Source of the DNA: Melanocharis versteri
Lineage: Eukaryota; Chordata; Aves; Passeriformes; Melanocharitidae
Reading direction: 5' to 3'
NCBI GenBank assembly: GCA_013397845.1
Contig: VZTG01008552.1
Span: 1 to 64,000 of the forward strand
Length of the DNA: 64,000 nt
Notes under the pieces: model-generated
What the model saw: only the letters and a program-made list of their open reading frames with translations
What the model was told of the DNA's origin: nothing
Databases searched by the model: none
Program-made: the position numbers and the translations under genes
Shown here: positions 40,201-54,054 of the stretch, piece by piece
Layout: each line of letters begins with the position of its first letter
Numbering within the stretch: position 1 is the first letter of the stretch

Positions 40201-43200
40201 ATGTGACTAGTCCTCTTGGGAGAGCTTTGTATCCCTACTTGGCCATGTGAGTATTGAGGGTTTAGAACAAGGTGGGTTTTTTCCTCTACAAAGCTCTGTT
40301 TCATTTCAGACTAATTAGCAATGCTCTGGATTTTTGAGTTTTCACTGCAATATCTATGGTTATGTGTTCAACCTCCAAACTTGTAAAGTTACCCAAGTTT
40401 TAAAGGAACTGTGGCATTTGAGAAGTTTCCTGTGATACATTCTTACTGGTGTTAACTTCATCTTTGCTTTCTGTATCTGCTGTGAATAAGGTTTTATGGC
40501 ATAGTGATGACCTGAAAACATGGTCCCCCCAGTCTGGCTGCTTGTGTCCCAGTCAGCTGTGACCTTTTATCACATGACACGTGTCACAAATGCACACAGC
40601 CTTTTTCTCCTGTTGGGATGAACCACCTTTTCTCCCCCTCCCAACAGGGAGAAAAGCCCTTATCTTGTGAAAAAGTTAACACGTGAGGCATGTATCTGGC
40701 TGATGCCGGAAATAAGTCGTGTTGTATTCTCTGAAAATATCAGTATTGTTATTGGAGCCAAAGTGCTGCTGGACATCTTGGTTTGCTTTGCAAAATGAGA
40801 TTTGCCTTTGGTGTTACAGAAGAGAGAGCTCTGGCTTACCTAGGCAGCTTTTCTGTCCATAACTTCTACCTTTGTATGACTTTCCTTGGAAAATGTAATT
40901 AAGCTGTTGAAACATACTTCAGTAGCTACAGATTTTCCAGACTTTATTTGGGTTTCTGGGACAAGCATTCCTTAGGCAAGTATGGCAGGTGGAAAGCAGT
41001 TTGGTAGAAAATAGCTTGAAATTAAGATTAATGAAGTTGTTTATAAGATTTGACAAAGGCTGTCCTAATATCTGATTAAGTGGTGACCCCATTTTGTGCT
41101 CTGATTTAATCAACTGATTTACCTAAACATCTTTGGGGTATAACCAGGAAGTTGTCAGGCTTTTAAATTCTTTTTAAAAAATTATTCTTAGTATTTTAGA
41201 AAGTTAAATACTTACTTTTTGGCAAAGACTTTCTGCCTTTTTTTCCCCTCTGTGTGTGTATATATATAATATATCTTAAGTTTGAGAACATCCCTATGCA
41301 GTATGAAGTGGGAGCCCTGTGAAGGCCTTCCATGAGCACAGGTTCTATAACTTTTTGGGGGACTGGGGTGAGGGTGGTCATTCTCCACACCCCCAATCCA
41401 CAAAAGAGGTGGTAATGTGCTGTAGCTTTTCAGATGTTTTTCAGGAATACAGTATTATAATGATGGTGGTGTATATTAATTCAATATTCTCTATTTAAGT
41501 CTTCTAGAAGCATTGTGTGTCTTCTGGAGATAAAGCTTTATGAGAAAAAACAAGAATACAAACTTGGTTCTTTTGGAAAGAAAAGCTGTGCATTTAACTA
41601 TTTGAATATATTTTTAATACTTTTTTCTTTTTGAATGTGAAAAGGTGAGGTGAAACTCGCTAAGGTGAAACTGTCTACTTTGAATTATAATGAACACATG
41701 AAATGTAAAGAATCTGTTACTTAATATTTCGGATTTAAAACATTAATTTAATGTGGATTAGGTATTTCTTTTGACTTGTCTGTACCATCTGTTTTAAAGT
41801 ATGTCTTAAAACCTGGCACAGGCTTCAAGCCGTCAAGAAGATGAACAAGTGGTCCTTGTCAGAACAGATGGAAGTGGAAGGGCATGGCCGGTGACGGGAC
41901 CAACGGAGCCACTGGAGCCAAAAGGAGGACGAAGAAAGCAGCAGATGGTAAGCTTTACAAATCTGAGTATTGAACTGCAATTCTTAAATGATTTTGTAGT
42001 TTTACTTTTATGGTACCATAACTAATGAGTATCTTACCAGAATGTCAATAGGTAGTTAAAAAGTTCCTTTCAGAAGATGATTGTAATTAAGTGTTAGAGT
42101 ACGTATTTATTAAGCATATATTATGTTTATTTTCAGATTGCATTTCCCAAGGGATCACTTCAGGACTTATTTAAGTGCACGTTCAAGGAAAAGTTATCAC
42201 AGTCTCTTAGTTTATATTACATAAAGTTATGTAAATAACAAAGATTAGCAGAGCTGAATATTTCCGATTTAAGAAAGGATTTACTGAGATGCTCAGGTCT
42301 CAGGGGCTAATTTCACTTCTGTTCTAATAAAAAATATGGCTACTGATGATAATAGTAATTACAACCTAATCTTTGTAACAGAATGCTTTGGGGAACAATA
42401 AGATGCTTGGAAGCTGGAGCAGTGTTTTATTCTTAGGATAATTGCTTCCAACAGTAAATATAGTAGCACTTTGATCTTTTTGAGAGAAGAGGGGTTGACA
42501 TTGCCTCATATTTCTAGCAAGCGTGTTCTTGATTAGTAGGACAGATCAGTTTGCTATGGAAAAATGAAAGACACAAAAGGGTGAGGAATTTGTTGTCATT
42601 GTCCTGTTGTTTCCGTTTTTGGAAAATGCTGTCCTACTTCATGTTAATGACTACTCCCTGTGCTCCTTCAGAATTTAGTTTAGTCCTGTCCTGAGGAACA
42701 TCTCTGATGGCAACATTGTCCATATTCACACAAGTTTTCAGTACTGTCTGTGATTACTGTGTTTCAGTAGTGTCCGTTACTTCACAAAAGCTTTAGAGTT
42801 GACAATAATGAAAGTTACTTAGAATATTCCATTTTGATGAGCTTATTAACTGTTTCAGTGAAGTACTGTCTATCTTTCCTGAGTGGTAATGTTGTAGCTG
42901 TGATGCCTAAAGGATGTAAAGGATATAGTGACTTTGTAAAGAGGCTATATTTTTATTTAGATGTACTTATGCAATTGAAGAAAGGGAAAGATGTTTTTCT
43001 CCTTAGATAAAATGGAGCTGTTAACCCAGTTGTTTCAGATCTGCTTAGTTTGGTTCATGATTCTTTAAACTTGTTGAAATTGTTAGGGTCTGAATTTTAT
43101 AGCTGATCTTTATCATTATGTTAATATTTATTTTTAATGTGTTTGCTTCCAGGTCCCTACCCATGTAGATAAAGAGAGAGTAAGGTATTTTCAGGATGAT

Positions 43201-46200
43201 GATAGTATGAACCTAAAGGATTTGGTCAAAAATGAGAAGATGAGAACAGCAGAGGATCAAAACTCACTGTTCATGCGTATGGCATCAAAGGTAAGGTGTT
43301 GTGTGTATGACTTTTCAATTAAGCATGTTATTATTAGAAATATCAGGGAGGATATGAGGCCTGAGTAAAGGGAAGGCCTGGAGGAAGATGACAATTGTTT
43401 ATGGTTAGGTAATTATGCAGGACTGTCAAAAATAATGGTCATTGTAAATTGTAAGTTGTAGAATTTCAAACTACAAAGCAGGGATTTTTCTAACATTGTG
43501 AAACATCTGAGCTAATTCTTGAGATCCACTTTAGAGAGTCGCTGGAGAGACTTTTTAGTGATGTGAGTCACCTGTCCTATTTTAAATGCCATCTGAAAGG
43601 CAATATGGGTATAAAAGGAATTAAAATGTCTAGTTCAGACACAGGAGATTATGCTATAGAACTCTCAAATAAAAAGGAAGAGATCCCATCGTAGGTATTG
43701 AGGCAATAAATTCAGATGAAAGACAGGGCTGATGAGTGCAAAATGTCGGCAATCTTGTAGCTGAGTGAGGCTGTGACTGTACATATACGAGAGGCTGGTG
43801 ATGCTTGATTTGAGAGCTGTTGTGAGTCTGCAAACATTGTCTCAGTGCTGGTGTGATTAAAAGGAGAAGCAGAATTTTGGAGGTTATGAAAAGGGAGAAT
43901 TTAGGAACATTTTAAAGCATGTAGTGGATGCATGGTGTACCTGTATGCTGAATGCTGCCCAAGCTGTTAAAGCATACCCTGTAATCAGGGGCACAGGGTG
44001 GTGGCCATTGAAGAAAACCTAAGTAAACAAAATTCCTTCAGCTTGGGGGGGTGAGTGGATGGGTAGGGGAAGGCAGCTGCTAGACGAGAACAATTAGCAT
44101 AAAAGTTGAATAGAATACAACTATTTTTGTTTCTCATATGGGAAGTGGCCACAGAACAGAGTTTAACATGAGGGAGTGGTTTGGGATTTTTTTCAGTGAA
44201 GAAGGAAATTGTAGCACTTGTGTTGTAGAGCATGAAATACTGTGGAGGCCTTAATTGTGAGTGGGAGCAGAAAAAGATATAGCAACTTAGTGAAATACAG
44301 TTTCATTGTTAAATATTAAATAGGGAGATCTGGATGTGTTTTGGCTCAGGATTTCCACAGTAAATGCTGAGAGCTGCAAGTGTGTAGCAGAAGAGTCAGT
44401 TCTATGAGTTTTCCCCCATATGTTTTAGCCATTGCTGGAGATTGATTTTGCAACATAAAATGGTTGTACTGGGTGAGAAAGCAACTGAGTTTAGTATGTT
44501 TCGGTCTAAAGGCTTTTTTCCTTTTTTTTATTTTGTTCCATTTTTGTTTTTGTTTTTGTTTTCTTGTTTTGTTTTTGTTTGGTTTTTTTGAAGGATAGAA
44601 TTTATCAATAATGTTGCAAGACTGTATTGTGTTTCCTAGCCTATGCAAATACTTTATTTTAGTTTTGGAAGGCTCTGAATTCCTACTAACTTCAGTGAGC
44701 TTTGGATCAGATGCTACATAATGTGTTTCTTTTTTGTTACTAGGCAAAGATGTACTACATCACGTTATTTTATTAGAGCGAGTTTCTTGAATCAATACTA
44801 AGCTCTTGACTAACCTTTTAAGATTGAGCCATGCTATTTATTTACTGGCTAAGTGTATTGTAGCATGTGCCTGAAGTAAATATTTTGTCAAAGCCATTAC
44901 TGTTGTAATGTCCAAATTTTAATTCATAGTACTGTAGTCCTTCAGTCCCATGCAATGTCACATTTAGGTTTTGAAGGTATTTTTGTTCAGCTTTCATAAA
45001 AAGAAGCATCTAAGATGCCAATTCTTCTTCTCCGTTAAGATCTAAAATGCTTTTGGTAGTTTCTGTACAGGTGATTCTCAGATCCTGTCACCACAAAATG
45101 TGATGGTCTTCCCCAGATGGTGATTGTTTCTTGATCTTAAATTGAGAAACTGGCTGGCTCCTAGGCCTCCCTGAGGTTTCCATGTCTTCCCGTGTCTGTA
45201 GAATGCATTCTTATTCACAGCACAAGATCAGCGTTACCACTGAAATGTTGGCAGCAGTCTGAAAAATTTGGGCATGATCTCAGATATTCTAGATGATTAT
45301 TTATGTACTTTATAAACCTATACTACATGGAGTATCTGCATTATGATCTGGGGCTCAGTAAGATAGTCTTCAAAATTCTTGCATCACTCCTCAGTGGATT
45401 CAGCAAGGTGTTTTATGTCCAGCAGGAAGCCTAGCAAACAAACCTCTTTTGCCAGTTTTAGTTTGATAACATAGTACACAAATTTGACACATACAAATTC
45501 CTTTCTCTTTCTGCCTTCATTTGAGAAGTGGAAAAATTATCCACAAAAATTAATCTGTCATATTGCAGAAGAGTGGTGGGAGGAAACTGCTGGAAGTCTA
45601 CAAATGATATCCTACCTAGGACTGGAGAAGGGAGATCTTGTCCCTTAAATTCTGTTCAATAATTTCATTCATCTAATCACTGTGAATTGCCTGGGGCACT
45701 TTTATTTCCTTCATGGATTTTCCCAGGGCTTTTATCACTTTCCCAGACTATGCCCAAAAGAAACTTCCAGCCACATGGCTGTTGAGGATGGAGGAAACAG
45801 GCACTGCTCTCACAAATGGGAACAGAATGAGAACAGACCAGCATGTTTTCTGGCTTTTACACAGCTGAATGCTCTGCTCTAGATCAGTGTTACTTGTCTG
45901 ATATTTAGTGCTTTAATGGTATTTCAAATGAAATACAGGCTAGTTGTTATTGAAGATAATAACATAATTGCAGTTTTGTAGAGAGAGATGGGGATGTTGA
46001 AATAGAAGGGTATAATTCGTGAGAGGATTTATTTTCTTCACTGGGACTTGGAAGAAATATCAGTACGTAGACCCAAAGTCTCTCCTCATGAAACCCCTGT
46101 CTAATCCCATTGGCAAGTTAAAGTCTATATATGTTATCTCATGCCAGATTCCCTCTCAGATTGACAGACTAAACATCTGTAGTCTTCAAGCCATACTTGT

Positions 46201-49200
46201 ACTTATTAAATCTTTTTGCCACCTGTCCTTTTCTCAAGAGCTCAGCGAGATGAGATGGAGGGTATTTGCCGTCTCCTTGCTATTTGTTTACCTGTTGAGT
46301 CTTTGTCTTAAATTTAGATTCTGACTTACCACTGCCCTCTTGTCCATTCTTATATTTCTAGTCATGATTCTAAGACAACCCTGCTGTGCTTGAGGCTTTT
46401 ACCTCCTGTTGCCCTTTGGCCTCTGTTTCAAGGTGGCTGATGTGGATGTCACTTATCTCATCAGTTTGAAATGCTGCCTTTCCCACAGCCATCCCATGCA
46501 TGCTATTACGTCACATTTATTAATATCACGAAAAATGCCCAAATCTTTAATTTACAGTGGTGAAAAAAAGCTTTATTAAAACCCAGCACTAATCTTTTGG
46601 ATATATGAAAAAAAAGCAGACCTAGAGTTTGATTTGTTCATGTTTCACTGTTATGTCTCAAGGGAAAAACCACCCATTTAAATCACTATTTCTACTTTTT
46701 ATTTTCTTCACCTTTGTAAGTGGTTTTGGTTCTCACTGTTGTAGAAGCATAACTTTAGGATACAAAGATGTCAACAAAAATTTGAAAACAGTTTTTTTTC
46801 CTGACAGTTTTAGAGTACAAAATATGTGTGAAGTCTTAGGTTTTCACTACTGATAGCTTTAAGTACTCTGTCTGTAGTATCTTCAGCGCCTGACTGTTGT
46901 AAGTGGTTCAATTTTCCCAAATTCATGCTGTTAAGACTTATGTAATCCTTTCACTTATGTCAATAGATGCTTGTGGGTGTTGAGAGACTGATTCCTAGAA
47001 CATTACCTCAACAAAATTACCTTGTATTTGTATGTATTAATTCTACTAAAGCATTTTTTTCCTTTTTGTGTTTTACTTAAAGAAAGCGAGAACAACTAAT
47101 TTGTGTTGTTCTTCAGGACATTTTAATTTTGGCCAGAAATCAATTTTATTTTAAAATATGTGCAATAATTCCTAAGAGGAATTCAGCAGTGAAAAAGAAA
47201 ATGCTTTATTAGTAATGCTGACCTTCCTTTATGGATTTAGCCAAGAGGTATGCTGGCATTAAAGGTTTGCAAAAAGAAAATTTGCATGTTGCCTTTCCTT
47301 GCTTCCGTGAAAGTATGTAAAATGGAAAATTACTTGCAGTCTTATCATTTTTAGTTGCTGTGCAAATCTACCTGTTCACATTTTTTGCATTTCCATCATC
47401 ATAAACCAAAATAATAGTCTAGAAAAAGCCTCAGAAGCTAAGTGAAAAATGCAAAATGTTGCTGCTGCTGCTACTATTATGTAATGAACCTTTTTCTTCT
47501 CTTTCTTCACATGGTGAAGCAATTTTAGCACAATATTTAATAGACATGATAAAGCCAGCAAACTCTGGTGCCCTGTTGCTTTTTACATTTACTTAAAGAT
47601 CATGTGCATGGTTTGCTGTAAAAAATCTAATGTGAAAACCCAACAAAAATAATTTCAAGCACCTCCTTCTGCTACATTTCAGTTCAATGCAGTAAACATC
47701 TTTCTGTGTATATTGTGTGGATACAAAGTTAAAGCTGTTCCTGCAAGTGGAAACAAATGGGCAGCAGTGACTGCTGGATTAGGGAGGAAAACCTGGGGAC
47801 TGTAAGAGCTGTGTAGATGCAGCCCATACTAAATGACTGCATAAGCATTTAGCATTCTTCCAGAATTACATTAAAATAACAAGATATGTTGGAAATGAAG
47901 ACTTGTGCAGGACACTCTTTCCTAGACATCCAAATAATGGCCAGGGATAACTGTAAAGTGAAATGCTAATCAGAATTTTCATAGCAGAATTCTATGGCTG
48001 AAGGTATTTTGTTTGGTTTGCATTTCATGTCATTGACTTGTACATAACGTTTTATCTGTCCTAGTAACTAATTATAGCAGAATCTACAGTTTTCATTTCA
48101 AATAGCAGAAACAAAAAGGAGGTTGGTTCCTAGCCATTGAGCAGTCCTCTGTCATCTGTTTTTTGCTTGACTTCTGCTGCTCAAAGGTAATCCTGAGCTA
48201 CCTTGCTCACTGACATGATGGGTAGTCTTTTCCTGTCAGTGACACAGGCCTGAAAAGCACTCTGTGCACTGATATCTTAAAATCCTTTGAAACTATGTGT
48301 TTAAAATATTCTTTAATTCAGTGTGATGATAGGTTTTGGAAGTGCCAATTTGATGAATTAAACCTACAAATTCAGATGTCTGTGTTCATAAGGAGACTGT
48401 AATTGTAATAAGGTTTACATGATAAAATTCTGCCTTTGTTTGGCTTTAGCAAATACTCTTTGAGATCAGAAAGGCTTTCCTGAGGTGATTTTGTTGTTCA
48501 GAATAGGTGCTAAATGCTGAATAAATTTAAATTTGATGAGATGTATTCTTATGTCACTCAGGTTTGTATTCTAAAATAATAGATTATTCTTCTTTGCAGC
48601 TTCCTAAAATATATTATGATACAACATTCCACAAATATTAACTCTGTCATTTTAAGTTGAAGACGTCAGTGTTGCCATGACAATTTAAACCCAAACTGAT
48701 ACATTTTATGCAATCTATAGACTTTTTTTTCCACAAATTTTTCAAGCAGATGCACTTTTATTAGCTTATATGGAAGTAACTCTAGCTATGATTGCGTTAG
48801 CAAGGAAGCAGGAAAAGCAGAAGTTCAATAGTTGCATACAAAATGGAACAAGAAAATAAGCAGAAAAGAAACAGTACAAAAAGCTGAAAATAACCCACAC
48901 TGGAACCATGCAGGTGTCTTTTGTTCCTCTGCTAATTGTGTTTAATAGAATTTCCCATTTCATCCTCAAATTTCAAAGGAAATTTGAAGAGGGGAAAAAA
49001 AGTGTTCTTGAGGTATTATACAAGTATAATCTCTGATCATTAGGAGTTCTGTCTCTTAAGGTTTCCTTTCAGTATCACAATGATACTAAATTCTTCAGTA
49101 GGGCTTTTTATTCCAAAGGGCCACCCAAAAAGCAAGTAATAGCAGCAGAGGGAGCATTAAGAGACACAACGTGCAGCACGCTTGAGGTGGAGTGTGTAGG

Positions 49201-52200
49201 AAGCCAGCAGTGTATAAGACTCCAGGAGTTTTACTGTGGAATAAGAAAAAAAGAATTGGTTTAAAATTAAGCTATGAGATAATGGTTGTAGTGGCCTGAA
49301 CATAGGTTGGCAGAAAAATGAGGCTGACCCTGGAGTGTACCTTGCAAAGATTTACTTTAGGAAGTAGCCCCCTGCCAAGGTGCCTGATGGCTTCACTAAC
49401 GTAACAAATTAAAAAGAGCTCCAATTATTTTGTAAACAGAATGTTATATAATGAAGTAATTCATGTAATATATTCATATTATTCATGGTAATTATGATAA
49501 GGATTTAATCAGAAAATACAACACTGTAATTTTTCCCTCTCTCAAATCATTCTAATTGATGCGTAGTCAGATGCTGATTTGTTTCTAAACTCCTGTGCTG
49601 AATGGTTCGAGATCTCACCCCTTTTCTTGGGTTTTAGCCACATTTGCACTGTATTTGAGCTGTCCAAATGAGAGCCCAGAGGGCTCCCGAGAGAAGTTTG
49701 GATGCCTTCCCTGACTGCTGTTTAAATGTTTGTGTATTACAGGCCTCTCTTGGCCAGGGCAAGCACAGTTTTGATTCTTCTCTGTTGGTTAAACCCTTCA
49801 TCCTGGTTGTGGAAAATCAGATGGGTGGTAGAAATGACATAGTTGCACAATTATGCTGTGACATGTGGGAGGCTGTGTCATTTTGCCTGGTGCTAAGAGT
49901 CCTGAAGCTACCTTTGTGTCCTCTGGTTAATCAGTGCTTGCCAAAAGAGAAGGGAAAGCTGGAAAAAAAGAGGGTGTATATGAAGGAAGAATGTGGCAGA
50001 TAAGCCCAGAATAAAGAAAAGTGAGGTAGGAAAAAGAAGGCTGGGCATTTTAGAGGTGATCTGTCTTATGAGCATGTCAGTTGAGCACAGCTCTGGGCTT
50101 TGGTCAGTGTCTGGTAGAAACAAGGACCTCAGGGGCATTGCCCTTATAGATACCTGAATTTCCTTTATTAGCTTTAGGTAATTCAATGATGTATTGTAGG
50201 ACATCCCAACTTTAAACTGATAGATCAAAATGGCTTCCTGTTTCTTTCTGATCTCTGTGCAGCACTTGAGCAGCAGGGGTGATACCAAACCATATCCATC
50301 ACGGCGAGGGAACTAAATACACGACTTCCAAAATGCATTGGCTGCTTTCACGTTTAGCAGGTGTGATGCTGCACCTATGATGCAGAACAGCAGCTTTCCA
50401 GCAACTCTAATACATCAGCATGGTTCCTTCTTTGGATGTGTGGTAGCTCTGTCTTCTGCATGGAAGAACATATGTATGAAAGAAATCAATTTTTAAATGA
50501 TTACTTGCTTTCCTTCTGGCATTTTAGAGAACGATTTCTTCTTGTTCTTTCAATTCCCCTTTAACTTTTTTTTGAGAGATTTAGTTATAGCCAAATAATG
50601 CAATTGGCAGAACTCACTGGGCACCTTATTGTACAAATAGAAGTATAAATTTTTTGAATGAGGGATGGAGCACCTCTCCTAAGAAGACAGGCTGAGAGAG
50701 TTGAGGTTGTTCAGCCTGGAGAGAAGAAGGCTCCAGGGAGACCTTATAACACCTTCCAGTACCTAAAGGGGGATTAGAAAAGACAAGGGAGAGCAAGTTT
50801 TCACACAGGCAAATACAACAAGGGGTAATGGCCCCAAACAGAAAGACAGTAGATGTAGTTTATTTTTTTTTTGGAAGAAACTCCTTACTTTGAGGGAAAT
50901 CAGGCACTGGAACTGGTTGCCCAGGGAAGTTGTGGATGCCCCATCCCTGGAGTGCCTAGGACCAGGCTGGATGGGGCCCTGAGCAACTTGGCTTAGTGGA
51001 AGGTGATCTTCAAAGTCTCTTTCAACCTAAACCATTCTATGGTTCTATGATCTGTTGGTCATGAATGTACCAGGAGAAACAAAATCTGGATTTTAGACAG
51101 CACTTACTTTATAAAAGTTTGCTACTTTGTATGTAAGAATTTTGCTTTGGGTCTCAGATATCATGTTGTATACAGCAATTTATCCATGTTGAAGAGAGGA
51201 ATTTTCCAGGCTGTTTAATAAGATGAATATTTATTCTATCACAAGGGACTTTGTGGAGTATTTTGAAAAGTACTATTATTTAAAAGAGGTTGTGCATAAC
51301 AAACTAGGAATTTCCATGACTACTTCTAAGTGCAAGCAGAGCAAAGTAGTAATGGTATTCTGTGCTACATGTGATACTCCTGATGGCCAAAGTGGTGTGA
51401 TTTCAACTCTTCCTTTCCCTTCTAGTCTGCCAGCTGTTATGTTTCCTGTGTATTTCCATTCTCATGGCAAATTTTTTATTTAAAAAAAACCAAACTGAAC
51501 TTTATGTTTAGTAATTACAAAATGCTGCTATTCTGTAAGCAGGGCTTCTGCTGCAGGTCTAACTTTACCCTTTTAATGCTTATATGAGAGAAGAACAGAG
51601 ACTTGATTTTAGACACCCAAACCACTACATATTTTTTCTAAATCTCAGGTATCTCCTTTTTCTGTTAAATGTAGAATTACAGCATTACAGTAAGACAGAA
51701 GAAAAATGGAGTTGAACTCTTGAACTGTTGATTTTAGTCTGCAGTGCCTTCAAGTAGGAAATGCACATAAGCAGTTAAGTGTATTATAGCTGAATAAAAT
51801 AGTATTAAGGAGGTTCCTCATCAGTTGTTTGGTAAGGAAAGTACTGAGCATATTTAAAATAAGATATTGATCTGTGTTAGAGATCTGCAGTATTTGGGAA
51901 AAGCGAGAGCTGTTGTCTTTTTTGGGTAAAGTTCTTATGTACTCTACAAAAAAAAATCCTCCTTTTTTTCTTTTTCTTATTTTTTTAATATCAGATTATC
52001 TACACAAACTGTGCCTAGGATATTTGGAAGAATTTCTTTTATTTAAAGACTGTGCTTCAGTCATGATAGCATGCCTTCCAAATACCTTCAGTTAACATTA
52101 GTCCTTTGCTAGGGCTACCCTACTCAGTATCCTAAAAGATATTAAGATTTGTTGTGGAGAACAACAGGTGCACTGAGAAAGACTTTGTATTGAAGGCAAA

Positions 52201-54004
52201 GACTATTTTCTTCCCAAAATGGCTTAGTCCTGTTCACTTGGTAAGAATAACTGGGCATATTTTCACAGAATGTGAATATGAAGTGCAGAGTCATGGTCTA
52301 GTTATTTCACAAATGATTTAATGGTAGTTGTAATAGGAAAGGAGGAGGAGAAGGGAGAGGATAAAATATATGATACAAATTATATATGAAATTGTGCATC
52401 TATTTAAAGATAGCTGAAGTTATGTCAAGATAATAATGAAATACCTAGCCCTTAATTTGAAATGGAATATAGTAATATAGTCTTCTCACTGCTGTCACAT
52501 ATCTCTGTTTTAGTATCTGTGCTAAGATTGTGTATGACTGCTCTCGGGAGAGGTACCTGATGATACCATCTGCAGCAGATGCCGTATGAAAGGAAGAAGT
52601 GCTACTGTTCATGTACTTTGGGCTTTTCTCAATGAAGGGTACTACAAAGAGCTAAGTATTTTTTCTTGCTACTTTATAAATATGTGCAATTTTTCTGTGT
52701 ATCTTTTCAGCTCATGGAAAAAACTGACAGAGAGTATTACACTCTGGATGACATGTTTGTTTCTAAAGCAGCCAAGAGGGCGCGCAGTGGGGAAGAGGAA
52801 GAAGTACAAAGGAGAAAAGCAATCCGTGAGCACCAGCAACTTGCTGCACGCATGGAAAAGTGCCCCTACTGCTTTGATAGCAGTGAACTTTCTAAACATC
52901 TTATTATTGCAATTGGCACCAAGGTAAGAAAACAGCAATTTAACACAAATGTAGAAATAAAAAAGAAACTATGTTAGAGTGCGTAAAATTTGGAATGAAA
53001 TTGCTTCTGTGGAAGGATTTATTGTTCTGCATCTTACTTTCCTTGCCCTTTTAGTTGATTCCACAAATTCGTCAAGGGTGAGGAGGAAAAAGATACAAAT
53101 CTGTCATGAATTTTAAAGCTAATCTTTGATGTCAAGATTTCACATTTGTAGAAGACAGAAGCAATAATGAAAGATCTTAGTGCAGAGATTAGGCTGTAGG
53201 TGGATTTGTGGAAGACTAAATCACACTTCACTGGAGGAAATTTGAACTGGTGAAGAGCTGCATCTTGATATCAAAGAAAATTAGATGGAGAATTCCATTT
53301 TTAAGCTTAAAATACTTCGAAATAGACAGAAGTTTGGTTTGGAAACATTTCTGCTTCTGTTAATGCTTTTAAAAGTTGCATAAATATTTGGATTTCTATA
53401 ATCTGAAATGCTTCAATATAGCCTTTTTTGTCACTTTTTTTCTCTACGGTTTTCATTTATTATTGATGTTTTCATTTGATCTGAAACTTTGTAGGGGAAG
53501 GAATTAGGTGCATAGATATGTATTAAGGTACATTGCGTTCCTTTTTTTTAGAGATTATATGTATTTATATATATATAAATTAATACAGATGCATATCTGT
53601 GTATATGTGTATATAATCTGTTTATATATCTAATAGATAGATAAATATACAGGGTATCCTGGTTTTGGCTGAGATATAGTTTTCTTCCCAATAGCTGGAA
53701 CAGTGCTGTTGGATTTAGGATGAGTGTAATGTTAATAAGACACTGATGTTTTTAGTTGTTGCTAAGTAGTGCTCAGGACTTCTGCTTCTCATACTGCCCC
53801 AACGGTGAGAAGGTAGGAGGGGCACGAGAAGCTGAGAGGGAACACGGCCAGGACAGCTGACCCTGACCAAAGGGATAATCCAGGCCATAGGACATCATGC
53901 TCAGTGATAAACTAGGGGGAAAGTTGGCCAGGGGCCAGTGCTTGGGTGGTGGCTGGGCAGCAGTTGGTGGGTGGTGAGCAATTGCATTGTGCATCACTTG
54001 TTTT

Positions 54005-54054
<50 letters not shown>

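Larger units (their letters stand above)
29883..41821 (+). other. CWF19L2: CWF19L2 intron 10 (11.9 kb, largest)
   Basis: Carries a CR1 end at 33800, a GT microsatellite at 34448, and a palindrome and hairpin at 40575-40655. The remaining sequence is AT-rich, with many short meaningless open frames and no second gene. Confidence 0.85.
43291..52710 (+). other. CWF19L2: CWF19L2 intron 12 (9.4 kb)
   Basis: Contains a T/GTTTTT-rich tract at 44520-44590 and a CR1 3' end at 50655-51052. No second gene found; the open frames of up to 133 codons are low-complexity or chance. Confidence 0.85.

Noticed and set aside
44346..44747. A 133-codon Lys/Asn-rich - strand frame
   Set aside because: Created by the T/GTTTTT low-complexity tract; no start context or homology.
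49668..50003. 111-codon open frame in intron 12
   Set aside because: Has an AG/GT-like frame by eye but no homology and would break the phase-consistent exon 12 to 13 join.
53773..54054. A - strand frame starting with a run of methionines
   Set aside because: It is the ATC microsatellite and LTR read backwards.
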